Assembly: GCA_002779605.1 (NCBI GenBank)
Contig: PEWE01000031.1
Coordinates: 1 to 36,723, forward strand
Length of the DNA stretch: 36,723 bases
Direction: 5' to 3'
From: Zetaproteobacteria bacterium CG06_land_8_20_14_3_00_59_53
Lineage (GTDB): Bacteria; Pseudomonadota; Zetaproteobacteria; Mariprofundales; Mariprofundaceae
The notes under the pieces were generated by a model. It was not told the origin of the DNA. It saw nothing but the letters and a program-made list of their open reading frames with translations, and did not search any database. A program made the position numbers and the translations under genes. Positions 16,677 to 24,979 of this stretch are shown here, piece after piece; the first letter of the stretch is position 1, and every line of letters starts with the position of its first letter.

Positions 16677-17609
16677 TTATACCTCGATACCCTTGAACAG
16701 GTCGGTGGACATATAACGCTCGGCCATGGACGGGATGATCACCACGATACGCTTACCCTTCATCTCGGGACGGGCGGCCACACGCAGAGCGGCAGTCACC
16801 GCCGCACCGGAAGAGATACCACCGGCAATGCCCTCTTCATCGGAAAGACGGCGCGCCATCTGGATGGCCTCGTCGTTGGTCACCTGCTCGACACTATCGA
16901 TGATGTCCACGTTCAGGTTCTTCGGAATGAAGCCTGCACCGATACCCTGGATCTTGTGCGGTCCGGGCTGACCACCTGAAATCACCGGGGAATCGGCAGG
17001 TTCCACAGCAATCGCCTGGAACGCCGGATTGCGCGATTTGAGCACTTCGGCCACACCGGTGATGGTCCCGCCGGTGCCGACACCGGCGACAATCGCATCC
17101 ACCTTGCCGTCGGTATCGTTCCAGATTTCCTCGGCGGTCGTCTTGCGGTGGATCTCGGGATTCGCAGGATTCTCGAACTGCTGCGGCATGAAAGCATTGT
17201 CGGTGGCGGCGGCGATTTCGTTGGCGCGCGCGATCGCGCCCTTCATTCCCTTCTCCGCCGGGGTCAGCACAAGCTCGGCTCCAAGCAGTTTCAACAGCTT
17301 ACGACGCTCAAGACTCATGGATTCCGGCATGGTCAGGATACAACGATAACCACGTGCACGCGCCACAAAGGCCAGCGCGATGCCGGTGTTGCCACTGGTC
17401 GGCTCGACAATCACGCCGCCCGGCTTGAGTACGCCATCCGCCTCGGCCGCATCCACCATAGCCCGACCGATACGGTCTTTGACCGAATTCAGCGGATTGA
17501 AGAACTCGAGCTTGAGCAGCAGCTCGGCATCCAGCCCGGCAGCAATTCGTTGCAGCCTGACAAGCGGGGTGTCGCCAACGGTTTCAGTGATATTGTTGTA
17601 TATTGCCAT
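16677..17609 (-). CDS. cysK: Cysteine synthase CysK
   Basis: CysK is a PLP enzyme that makes cysteine from O-acetylserine and sulfide. The 310-residue protein has the PLP lysine at K44 (NSVKDRIG), [11 protein letters not shown] for the substrate, [10 protein letters not shown] for the cofactor phosphate, and GGISSGAAV near the end, all standard. I chose the ATG at 17609 because GAGGTG lies upstream and the MAIYNNITE start is family-like. A CysM-type use of a carrier thiocarboxylate as sulfur donor is possible given the neighbours. cysE is not in the window. Confidence 0.92.
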   Translation of the reverse strand: MAIYNNITETVGDTPLVRLQRIAAGLDAELLLKLEFFNPLNSVKDRIGRAMVDAAEADGVLKPGGVIVEPTSGNTGIALAFVARARGYRCILTMPESMSLERRKLLKLLGAELVLTPAEKGMKGAIARANEIAAATDNAFMPQQFENPANPEIHRKTTAEEIWNDTDGKVDAIVAGVGTGGTITGVAEVLKSRNPAFQAIAVEPADSPVISGGQPGPHKIQGIGAGFIPKNLNVDIIDSVEQVTNDEAIQMARRLSDEEGIAGGISSGAAVTAALRVAARPEMKGKRIVVIIPSMAERYMSTDLFKGIEV

Positions 17610-17695
17610 TTCACACCTCATGAATCGTTTTATGCTTTAATAAACAATGCATCAACTGTACTTTGCAGGCAAACAGCATGCTTTGTCAGCCTGTT

Positions 17696-17935
17696 TCAAC
17701 CCTCGATGATATTCTGTTCGATCGGGTCGACATGCACGCCCTGCTCCTGCAGCCACTGCAGAGCCGCCTCGACCACGGCGGTCTTGCCTTCCAGTTCCAG
17801 GCCGACCAGTCCCATATGCTCGCGCACCTCGGCGGTGCGGATATTGGTGATCACATCGAATTCCCTGCTCAGTTTCCAGATCAGCGGCTCGCGCACCGTC
17901 TGCTCGGAAAAGGTCAGATAGACGCGCTGTTTCAT
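17696..17935 (-). CDS. Free-standing NIL domain protein
   Basis: This 79-residue protein consists of little more than a NIL domain (ACT-like fold): MKQRVYLTFSEQTVREPLIW, then EFDVITNIRTAEVREHMGLVGLELEG and QWLQEQGVHVDPI. The NIL domain at the end of the methionine importer MetN binds methionine. NIL domains fused to ferredoxins are tied to homocysteine synthesis in anaerobes. Here it is alone, five bases after the thiS-like gene, in a SAM-riboswitch operon. A methionine-sensing or scaffold role is inference. Confidence 0.85.
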   Translation of the reverse strand: MKQRVYLTFSEQTVREPLIWKLSREFDVITNIRTAEVREHMGLVGLELEGKTAVVEAALQWLQEQGVHVDPIEQNIIEG

Positions 17936-17940
17936 GCGCC

Positions 17941-18222
17941 TTACATCCTGCCGCCGGCAATGGCCGGCACGATGGAAACTTCGTCACCGTCTTTCAGTGC
18001 TGTGGCGCGACCATCAAGAAAACGCACATCTTCATCGTTTACATACACATTGACGAAACGGCGGATTTCGCCCTTCTCGTCGCATAAACGATCTTTCAGG
18101 CCGGCATGTGCAGCTTCCAGATTATCAATCAGCTGACCGATATTGGCCGCTTCTACATTCACCTCATCGGCACCGTTCGTCAGTTTGCGCAGCGGTGTCG
18201 GAATACGTACGGATACACTCAT
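17941..18222 (-). CDS. ThiS/MoaD-like ubiquitin-fold sulfur carrier
   Basis: The 93-residue protein has the beta-grasp pattern of MoaD/CysO carriers: [17 protein letters not shown] at the start, [15 protein letters not shown] in the middle, and [16 protein letters not shown] near the end. Such carriers bear sulfur as a thiocarboxylate on the last glycine after activation by an E1-like enzyme. This one ends GGRM, so two residues would have to be removed first. The AGGA in those last codons also serves as a possible ribosome site for the NIL gene. A good AGGAG precedes the ATG. Confidence 0.88.
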   Translation of the reverse strand: MSVSVRIPTPLRKLTNGADEVNVEAANIGQLIDNLEAAHAGLKDRLCDEKGEIRRFVNVYVNDEDVRFLDGRATALKDGDEVSIVPAIAGGRM

Positions 18223-18263
18223 GTCAATCTCCTTTCTGTTATGTTCGTCATACTCATTAAAGT

Positions 18264-19514
18264 TCAGCTGTTTTGCACACCGTCAGCCTGAGCCAAGGCA
18301 TCAAATTCTTTCAAGCTGGCATCGATAATCCGCGGTTTGGCAAACGCGTCAATCACAGCCTCCTGTGTCTTCAAACCGTTGCCGGTAATGCACAGCACAA
18401 TGGACTCATCACGCGGCAGACGACCGGACTCAATCATTTTCCTTGCGCAGCCCAATGTAACACCACCGGCAGTCTCCGCGAAGATACCTTCTGTCTCTGC
18501 CAACTGCTTCATCGCATCAACCACTTCCTCATCTGTGATGTCTTCAGCCCAGCCGCCTGATTCGCGAATCACGCGATTGGCATAATAGCCGTCTGCCGGA
18601 TTCCCAATGGCCAAAGACTTGGCAATCGTATCGGCAATCACCGGATGGATCAGATCGGTACCTTCCTTCACCGATCTGGAAATCGGCGAACAACCTGTGG
18701 CCTGTGCACCATACACGGCCGTACCGTTGTCCTCGATCAGCCCCAGCTTGATGAATTCCTTGATGGACTTGTCGATCTTGGTGCACAGCGAACCGGAGGC
18801 CATCGGCACGACGATATGCTTCGGCGCCTTCCAGCCCAGCTGTTCCATGACTTCATAACCCAGCGACTTGGAGCCCTCGGCGTAAAACGGGCGCACATTG
18901 ACGTTCACAAAGGCCCAGCCGTATTTACCGGCCACCTCGGAGCACAGGCGGTTCACATCATCATATTTGCCGCGGATGCCGATGATCCTGGTGCCGAAGA
19001 TTCCGGCACCGAGCACCTTGCCCTGCTCCAGATCGTGCGGGATGAAAACATAGGATTCCAGACCGGCTGCAGCCGCATTGGCAGCCACGGAGCCAGCAAG
19101 ATTGCCGGTGGAGGCGCAGGCCACGGTGGTGAAACCGAACTCCACAGCCTTGGACAGCGCCACGGACACCACGCGGTCCTTGAAGGACAGCGTCGGGTAG
19201 CACACCGAATCATTCTTGATATACAGCTCGGAAACGCCCAGCACCTTTTCAAGGTTACGTGCACGCACCAGCGGCGTGTAGCCGTTCTGGGCACCCACCG
19301 TCGGCTCGCCATCGATCGGCAGCAGTTCCTTGTAGCGCCACATGGTCTGCGGACGAGACTCGATCAGCTCGCGGGTGAATTTCCCTTTCAGCTTGTCGTA
19401 GTCGTAGGCCACTTCCAGCGGTCCGAAGCAGTATTCGCAGACATGCGTCGGCTCGATCGGGTATTCCTGACCGCATTCGCGGCACTTCAGGGCGCGCACA
19501 ATACTTTTACTCAT
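18264..19514 (-). CDS. thrC: Threonine synthase-like PLP enzyme with zinc ribbon
   Basis: The 416-residue protein is by family a threonine synthase, which makes threonine from O-phosphohomoserine. It has an N-terminal zinc ribbon (C11, C14, C26, C29), the PLP lysine in [28 protein letters not shown], and CITGNGLKT for the cofactor. The ATG at 19514 has GGAG nine bases upstream; a start at 19571 would fall in the riboswitch terminator. It is the first gene of an operon controlled by a SAM riboswitch and precedes a thiS-like carrier gene. It might therefore be a paralogue that adds sulfur to O-phosphohomoserine to make homocysteine. That is inference; simple threonine synthesis is the default. 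Confidence 0.9.
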   Translation of the reverse strand: MSKSIVRALKCRECGQEYPIEPTHVCEYCFGPLEVAYDYDKLKGKFTRELIESRPQTMWRYKELLPIDGEPTVGAQNGYTPLVRARNLEKVLGVSELYIKNDSVCYPTLSFKDRVVSVALSKAVEFGFTTVACASTGNLAGSVAANAAAAGLESYVFIPHDLEQGKVLGAGIFGTRIIGIRGKYDDVNRLCSEVAGKYGWAFVNVNVRPFYAEGSKSLGYEVMEQLGWKAPKHIVVPMASGSLCTKIDKSIKEFIKLGLIEDNGTAVYGAQATGCSPISRSVKEGTDLIHPVIADTIAKSLAIGNPADGYYANRVIRESGGWAEDITDEEVVDAMKQLAETEGIFAETAGGVTLGCARKMIESGRLPRDESIVLCITGNGLKTQEAVIDAFAKPRIIDASLKEFDALAQADGVQNS

Positions 19515-19569
19515 CAAATCAGCTCCATGGCCGGCATGATTCAACAGCAAACACCCGGTGGCGGGGCAC

Positions 19570-19599
19570 AAAAAAACCCCGCCTGGATAAAGCGAGGTT
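19570..19599 (-). terminator. Intrinsic terminator of the SAM riboswitch
   Basis: On the minus strand, CCTCGC (19597-19592) pairs with GCGGGG (19582-19577) and is followed by seven T. The heptamer CTTTATC (19592-19586), at the base of the stem and in its loop, is identical to the 5' strand of the aptamer's P1. The P1 3' strand could therefore pair here instead and open the terminator. Confidence 0.88.
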
Positions 19600-19635
19600 G
19601 CAGGTGCGGCAGAACCGCAGACGTCGACAACCGCT

Positions 19636-19783
19636 CCTTATCGCTCTCCCCCGTTGTTAATTAAAACATCGGAGAAGCAGGCATTGGCACCAGTCGCCGC
19701 AAGAGGAGTCCGATCGGAATCACAATCTTGGCCGGTTGCCGCAGTTTCACAGGGCCTGAAACCCTCCACTGCTCTTGATAAAG
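19636..19783 (-). ncRNA. SAM-I (S-box) riboswitch aptamer
   Basis: Read on the minus strand, the leader shows the S-box core in order: ATCAAGAG, GTGGAGGG, GGCCCTGTGAAA, CGGCAACC, then GGTGCCAAT and CCTGC, a P4 hairpin, and GCGATAAGG closing P1. P1 pairs CTTTATC (19783-19777) with GATAAGG (19642-19636). A terminator lies downstream at 19570-19599, before the thrC-like start. With SAM bound, P1 forms and the terminator can fold; without SAM, the P1 3' strand can pair with the second CTTTATC copy. It should thus repress the whole sulfur operon when SAM is plentiful. Confidence 0.93.
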
Positions 19784-19805
19784 CCGGATAAATTTTCGAG
19801 GCCGA

Positions 19806-19833
19806 TTTATACCGCCCCGCCACACAATTGCAA
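19806..19833 (-). promoter_or_regulatory. Sigma70-like promoter of the sulfur operon
   Basis: On the minus strand, TTGCAA (19833-19828) and TATAAA (19811-19806) are separated by 16 bases. Transcription would start just ahead of the riboswitch aptamer. This is a pattern match only, but its position is right. Confidence 0.6.
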
Positions 19834-19901
19834 GCATCGATTGCACCCGTCAGGCGAAAACCGGCATGGATTGCACAGCAGGCTGCCATTAGCATCGCTG
19901 C

Positions 19902-21341
19902 ATGCTTTCAGGCTTCTCCTCTCCCACATCTGTTTCCGACACCCTGTCCGTCAGTGCCCTGACCGCACAGATCAAAACTCTGTTGGAGCAGGGGTTTTCG
20001 CACATCAAGGTCAGCGGTGAGGTGTCGCGGCTGACGCGGCAGAGCGCCGGACATCTGTATTTCACCATCAAGGACAGCAACGCGGCGATCGCCGCCGTGG
20101 TCTGGAAATCCACGGCGCTTCGCCTTGCCGTGCAGCCGGAGGAAGGCAGGCAGTATATCTTTCACGGCCATATCTCGCTGTATCCGCCGCAGGGGCGCTA
20201 CCAGCTTGTGGTCTCCCGGCTGGAAGAGGAAGGCGGCGGCGCTCTGGCGGCCGAATTCGAACACCGCAAGCGACTGTTCAATGAACGCGGCTGGTTCGAC
20301 GCCGGGCGCAAACGGGCAGTGCCCGCCCTGCCCCGCCACATCGGTATCGTCACCTCCGAAACAGCGGCTGCATTGCAGGATGTACGCAAGGTGCTCTCCA
20401 CCCGGCCCGGCTGGCTGCAACTGACGCTCTCACCCACCGCTGTACAGGGGCAGGCCGCAGTCGCAGGTATCGCAAAGGCCATCAAACGACTGCAGACCCT
20501 GCCGCAACCGCCGGATGTCATCCTGCTGGTGCGCGGCGGTGGCAGCCCCGAAGACCTGTGGTGCTTCAACGATGAAAAGGTGGTGCAGGCCGTGGTGGAA
20601 TGCTCCATCCCCATCATCAGCGGCATCGGACACGATATCGACATCTCGCTGGCCGATTATGCCGCGGACATACATGCCGCCACGCCCTCCAATGCCGCTG
20701 AGATCGCCTGCCCTGCATCCGATACCCTGCGCCGGCAGATGCCGCGCATCGGCCTGTTGCGGCAACTGGTACAACACCGCACTGCGCATGCCCGACAAGG
20801 CACGGCTCAATCCGTCAGCGCCCTTCAGCATCGCTGGCAGACCGCGCGGGACGAACGTCGTATGCATATCGAGCGCATGCAAAATCTGCTTGCCGGACAA
20901 AGCCGCCAGATGCAGCGGGAACGACACCGGCAACTGCGCCAACTGGAAAAACGGCTGTTGCCGCTTGAGCCGGGCCAACGACTGCGCCAGCGCCAGCGCC
21001 AGTTGGACGAAAGCCTGCAACGCCTGCACAATGCAGCCGAACGCAGAACCCAACTCTCCTCACGCCATCTTGAGGGCTGCCGGCAATCGTTGATTGCCTT
21101 GCAGCGCAGTCTGGTTAGCGAAGCCCGACGCAGTGTGGAACGCGAACACGGTCGGCTTCAGGCACTCGGGCCACTGGGTGTTCTCAAGCGAGGCTACGTA
21201 CTGGCCTTCTCCAGCGAAGGCCGAGTGCTTCGCTCCGTCGAGCAACTCAAAGCCGGTGATGCCATCAGCATCCGACTGCATGATGGCTCTGCCGACGCCC
21301 GACTGCTTGATATTCATCGCAATGGAGATTCAAACCCGTGA
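19902..21341 (+). CDS. xseA: Exodeoxyribonuclease VII large subunit XseA
   Basis: XseA is the catalytic subunit of exonuclease VII, which degrades single-stranded DNA from both ends. The 479-residue protein starts with an OB fold (IKVSGEVSRLTRQSAGHLYFTIKD), then the catalytic domain with VPALPRHIGIVTSETAAALQDV, LLVRGGGSPEDLWCFNDE, and GIGHDIDISLADYAADIHAATPSNAAE. A long Gln/Arg/Leu-rich helical region (about residues 270-410) and the family ending ALGPLGVLKRGYVL follow. The usual GHETD is GHDID here, a mild change. xseB is not adjacent. The stop overlaps the GTG of the next gene. Confidence 0.95.
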   Translation: MLSGFSSPTSVSDTLSVSALTAQIKTLLEQGFSHIKVSGEVSRLTRQSAGHLYFTIKDSNAAIAAVVWKSTALRLAVQPEEGRQYIFHGHISLYPPQGRYQLVVSRLEEEGGGALAAEFEHRKRLFNERGWFDAGRKRAVPALPRHIGIVTSETAAALQDVRKVLSTRPGWLQLTLSPTAVQGQAAVAGIAKAIKRLQTLPQPPDVILLVRGGGSPEDLWCFNDEKVVQAVVECSIPIISGIGHDIDISLADYAADIHAATPSNAAEIACPASDTLRRQMPRIGLLRQLVQHRTAHARQGTAQSVSALQHRWQTARDERRMHIERMQNLLAGQSRQMQRERHRQLRQLEKRLLPLEPGQRLRQRQRQLDESLQRLHNAAERRTQLSSRHLEGCRQSLIALQRSLVSEARRSVEREHGRLQALGPLGVLKRGYVLAFSSEGRVLRSVEQLKAGDAISIRLHDGSADARLLDIHRNGDSNP

Positions 21342-22243
21342 AACACACAAAGCAGACAAGCTGCATGGCAGTCACCTCGAAGATGCTCTTCATGTCAAAA
21401 CCCTTCATGCCGAACTATTTAATGTTTGCTGGCCTGATCTTGATGGCCTGCCTGCCGCAAGCGGCATCGGCACAACAATGGCAGGCTGTTCAGGGCGATG
21501 TTCTGCTCATTGAGGTTCCGGCAGCCGGCCGACATCTCGAAGTCCGCGCATTCGGCAAAGCATGGCCGTGGAAACAGATCGACGGGCAACACATCAAGGC
21601 ATGGATCGGTGTTGACCTGACAACCAAAGCGGGTGATCACAAGCTCCTTGTTCGCGGTGAACCCATCGAACAGCGGCATGTGATACGGGTCAATGCAGGG
21701 AGCTTCCGCATTTCCCGCATCGAGGTGGCGAAGAAAATGGCTGAATTCGATGCCGCCACCTTGAAACATATCCGCGAGGATCAGGCTGCCATCAAAGCCA
21801 CCTATAGCATGCAGGTCGAGGGAGATCCGGATATCGGCATCCATAAGGAGCCTGCCGAAGGCATCATCTCCACCCCGTTCGGGGCGCAACGCTACGTCAA
21901 CGGTGAGCCCCGCTCTCCCCACTCGGGCATCGACATCGCCGCCCCCGAGGGTACGCCCGTCATCAACCCTCTGGCAGGCCGGGTGCTACTTGCCCGCCCC
22001 ATGTATCTCAACGGCAATACCGTGGTCATCGGGCATGGCAACGGCCTGGTCATGGTGTATTCGCATCTGCATTCACTGAGTGTCAAAGAGGGAGAATGGC
22101 TTGAAGCAGGATCACGAATCGGCGGGATCGGTATGACCGGGCGCGCCACCGGCCCGCACCTGCACTGGGGGGTGCGCTTCAATCAGGCCCGCATCAACCC
22201 GCTCACCCTGCTTAGCGGCACATCGAACCTGAAGAAAGAATAA
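21338..22243 (+). CDS. LytM/M23 peptidoglycan peptidase
   Basis: The 301-residue protein has an N-terminal hydrophobic signal sequence ending near AASA, a beta-rich middle region, and a C-terminal LytM domain. The zinc ligands appear as HSGIDIAAPEGTP (His and Asp) and HLHWGV (HXH). It would cleave peptide crosslinks in peptidoglycan in the periplasm. The start is GTG at 21338, which overlaps the xseA stop (GTGA), with GGAGA upstream. The long N-terminus before the hydrophobic stretch contains several ATG codons, so the true start could be a little further in. Confidence 0.88.
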   Translation: MKHTKQTSCMAVTSKMLFMSKPFMPNYLMFAGLILMACLPQAASAQQWQAVQGDVLLIEVPAAGRHLEVRAFGKAWPWKQIDGQHIKAWIGVDLTTKAGDHKLLVRGEPIEQRHVIRVNAGSFRISRIEVAKKMAEFDAATLKHIREDQAAIKATYSMQVEGDPDIGIHKEPAEGIISTPFGAQRYVNGEPRSPHSGIDIAAPEGTPVINPLAGRVLLARPMYLNGNTVVIGHGNGLVMVYSHLHSLSVKEGEWLEAGSRIGGIGMTGRATGPHLHWGVRFNQARINPLTLLSGTSNLKKE

Positions 22244-22321
22244 AAAAACCTGTTCTTTCCAATTAGTTGCAGCTGTGTAACCATATGCCACTGCAAGTGT
22301 GCGAACTAGGAGGGTGAGTCG

Positions 22322-22714
22322 TTGGCCGTGATGAAACGTGTACTGATCATTGAGGATGAAGAGAATATTCAGGGAATTCTCAAGGCGTTCGTGCAGCGAT
22401 ATTTCGACGAACGGGGTAACACCGCCGGTATCAAAACCATGGCCGATCCCGTGCACGGGCTGTTTGAGCTGAGCACCCACGGATCCGATTACGATGTCAT
22501 CATCCTTGATGTGCGTCTGCCCAAGCTGACCGGAGATGAAATCTACAACAGCATCGCCCAGGTCAACCCGGACCTGCTCAGGCGGGTGCTGTTTGTAACC
22601 GGCTATCCGGACGATCTTGCGCAGCGCTGGCCGGACAAACAATTCAACATCCTCAGCAAACCTTTCCGCTATGACGGTTTCGCCCATACCCTCAACAGCA
22701 TTGTTGAGACCTGA
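22322..22714 (+). CDS. Single-domain response regulator
   Basis: The 130-residue protein is a receiver domain only: VLIIEDEENI gives the acidic pair, IILDVRLPKLTG the phosphoacceptor Asp, LFVTGYP the Thr, and LSKPF the switch Lys. There is no output domain, so it may act by binding partners, as CheY does, or pass phosphate on. TTG at 22322 has the best spacing to AGGAGGG at 22308-22314; GTG at 22328 or ATG at 22331 are alternatives. No kinase gene is adjacent. Confidence 0.88.
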   Translation: MAVMKRVLIIEDEENIQGILKAFVQRYFDERGNTAGIKTMADPVHGLFELSTHGSDYDVIILDVRLPKLTGDEIYNSIAQVNPDLLRRVLFVTGYPDDLAQRWPDKQFNILSKPFRYDGFAHTLNSIVET

Positions 22715-22740
22715 ACAACTGCCCCCTCGCTGACCGGACG

Positions 22741-23394
22741 ATGACGCAAACAAATCAGGCTGCTGAATCCTGGATCGCCGGCCTGCTTGAACACCGGGTC
22801 GCTCTGGGTATCGCTGCCGGTGCCAGCATCGCCCTGATCATCATGCTGGTGATGACACCCTCGAAAGAGCCAGGCCGGACAACCGTCTCTGTATCCGGCC
22901 AGCCAGCCACCCCGAAAGCTGTAACCTCCGATACACCGCGTTATGCCATTCCGGACAAACAGCAGAAAACGGACACCAGGATCGCTCCTGCTGCCGCCAA
23001 AAAAGTCATAACCCCGGACACGCCTGCACAGGCGATACGTCCCATCCAGAAGGCTCCGGCCCCGGTCACGAACAGGCCCGCAGTCAGCAACAAAGCAAGC
23101 GTCGCCAGTCAACCGGTCGTCAAAGCCGCACCCGCCAAGCCGGCTGTTGCATCGTCACCCAACGCGTCCGGGCATGTTTATTTCGTGCAGGTCGGTGCCT
23201 ACCGCGAGCGCAATGGTGCGCGACAACAGGCTGCCACGCTATTGCAACAGGGCTGGAACAGTTCGGTGTCCAGCAACGACAAGGGCCTGTATGTCGTACG
23301 AATCGGTCCGGTTTCCACACGTCAGGCCGCGGATAAACTCCGCTCGCAATTAATGGACAAGGCCAAACTCAAGGGTTTCGTCGTCGAGGGCTAA
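22741..23394 (+). CDS. Membrane protein with C-terminal SPOR domain
   Basis: The 217-residue protein has a short cytoplasmic start, one membrane helix at about residues 18-38 (VALGIAAGASIALIIMLVM), a long periplasmic linker rich in Pro, Ala, Lys and Thr, and a SPOR domain from about residue 144 (HVYFVQVGAYRERNGARQQA...YVVRIGPVSTRQAADKL). SPOR domains bind denuded glycan strands at division sites. The architecture resembles FtsN and DedD, but the family member cannot be named. Its stop overlaps the next start by one base. Confidence 0.86.
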   Translation: MTQTNQAAESWIAGLLEHRVALGIAAGASIALIIMLVMTPSKEPGRTTVSVSGQPATPKAVTSDTPRYAIPDKQQKTDTRIAPAAAKKVITPDTPAQAIRPIQKAPAPVTNRPAVSNKASVASQPVVKAAPAKPAVASSPNASGHVYFVQVGAYRERNGARQQAATLLQQGWNSSVSSNDKGLYVVRIGPVSTRQAADKLRSQLMDKAKLKGFVVEG

Positions 23395-24977
23395 TGGCTG
23401 CCTCCCGCAATCGGGGCTGTGTGGCAGCCGGACATCCGATCACGGCGGAGGCCGGAGCCGGCATTCTCCGCGCCGGTGGCAATGCGGTTGATGCCGCTGT
23501 CGCAGCTGCATGCATGTCTTTTCTGGCCGAGCCTGTGCTCACCGGTGCAGGCGGGGGCGGATTCATGCTGCTGTGCAGACCCGATGGTGCATCCCTTTTA
23601 CTCGATGGTTTTGCCCGTATGCCGGCAGGCCTCGGCGAAAGCACCCCTCCTGAGGACTTCAAGGCCATCCCTGTGGACTTCGGTGATACCGTACAAACCT
23701 TCCATATCGGTCGCGGATCGGTTGCCACACCGGGTCTGATGTCCATGCTGTTCAGCGCACAACAGCGCTACGGGCGGATTCCGATGCGCGAGGTGCTGGC
23801 CCCGGCCATGCATGCCGCACGCCACGGCGTCACCCTGAACGCACTGCAGGCATCGTTCATCCACCTGCTCGATCCCATCCTGTCGTCCACGGGACCTTGC
23901 AAGGCCATGCACAGCTCGAAGGACGGTTTACTCAAAGCCGGCGAAAGTTTCAGCAATCCCGATCTGGCCAATCTGCTTGAATTACTTTGCATGGAAGGCG
24001 TGGACGAAATGTATCTCGGCGATGTGGCGCGCAGCATCGTCAGCGCCTGCCAGCCGGGCGGTCTGCTCGGTATGGGCGATCTGGCTGCTTGCCGGGTGAT
24101 TGAAAGACGCCCCCTGAACATAAAGGCCCTGAACGGTGTTCTGCTGAGCAATCCCCCCCCCTCTTCCGGCGGCCCGCTCATCGGATTCTCCCTGTTACTG
24201 CTGGAGGAAATGCGCAGGCAGGGTCATGGCATGGATGCCAGCCTGCTTACCGAATGCCTGCGCGAATCCTCTCTTGCGCGCAATGCGGACTTCGATGCCA
24301 TGGTGCATCGCCACGGCTTCGCAGACGATTTTCTGCACAAGGACAGGATAGACAGACACGCTGTTGGCCTTGCCGAACGTATCAGCAGGGGGGGCGCCCG
24401 CAGCTCGAAAGAATCCGCCAACAGACATGGCAGCACAACACATATCAGCGTGCTGGATAAGGACGGCATGGCAGTGTCGATGACCACCAGTAACGGTGAG
24501 GGTTCGGGCATCATGGTGCCCGGAACAGGCATCCACCTGAACAATATGCTGGGCGAAGAGGACATCAACCCGCTCGGTTTTCATCAACTCAAAGCCGGTG
24601 AAACCCTGTCCTCGATGATGGCGCCATCGATTCTGCTGCGCGACGGACGTCCTGCCCTGATCCTCGGTAGCGGCGGATCCAACCGTTTACGCGGTGCGAT
24701 CCTGCAGGTGTTGCTGCGTCACGCTGAACGGAGCGAGCCGATTGAAAAGGCCGTGCATGCGCCGCGCCTGCATCCTGAAGGATATCTGCTGGATGCCGAA
24801 CCCGGCGCCCTGAATGCGGCCGGCTACAACGCCTTGCGGCAGCTCGGCTGGAAGATCCGCCAGTGGTCCGACACCTCGGTGTATTTCGGTGGTGTGCATG
24901 CCATCAGCATGTCACAACACGGCATTGTCGAAGCTGCTGGCGACCCGCGCCGCGGCGGTGCTGTGGCATGGGCATAG
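23394..24977 (+). CDS. Gamma-glutamyltransferase family protein
   Basis: The 527-residue protein is a gamma-glutamyltranspeptidase-type Ntn hydrolase. It begins with AAGHPITAEAGAGILRAGGNAVDAAVA and has PVLTGAGGGGFML. The self-cleavage and nucleophile Thr is in HGSTTHISVLD, near residue 347, and GSGGSNRLRGAILQVL follows in the small subunit. Typical bacterial GGT is periplasmic with a signal peptide; none is visible here, because the conserved domain starts within the first ten residues. It may act in the cytoplasm or on another gamma-glutamyl or lactam substrate. Confidence 0.88.
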   Translation: MAASRNRGCVAAGHPITAEAGAGILRAGGNAVDAAVAAACMSFLAEPVLTGAGGGGFMLLCRPDGASLLLDGFARMPAGLGESTPPEDFKAIPVDFGDTVQTFHIGRGSVATPGLMSMLFSAQQRYGRIPMREVLAPAMHAARHGVTLNALQASFIHLLDPILSSTGPCKAMHSSKDGLLKAGESFSNPDLANLLELLCMEGVDEMYLGDVARSIVSACQPGGLLGMGDLAACRVIERRPLNIKALNGVLLSNPPPSSGGPLIGFSLLLLEEMRRQGHGMDASLLTECLRESSLARNADFDAMVHRHGFADDFLHKDRIDRHAVGLAERISRGGARSSKESANRHGSTTHISVLDKDGMAVSMTTSNGEGSGIMVPGTGIHLNNMLGEEDINPLGFHQLKAGETLSSMMAPSILLRDGRPALILGSGGSNRLRGAILQVLLRHAERSEPIEKAVHAPRLHPEGYLLDAEPGALNAAGYNALRQLGWKIRQWSDTSVYFGGVHAISMSQHGIVEAAGDPRRGGAVAWA

Positions 24978-24979
24978 TG

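Noticed and set aside
22230-22290. Possible terminator after the LytM gene
   Set aside because: GAAAGAA and TTCTTTC could pair, but no T run follows on the plus strand and the stem is A/T-rich and weak.
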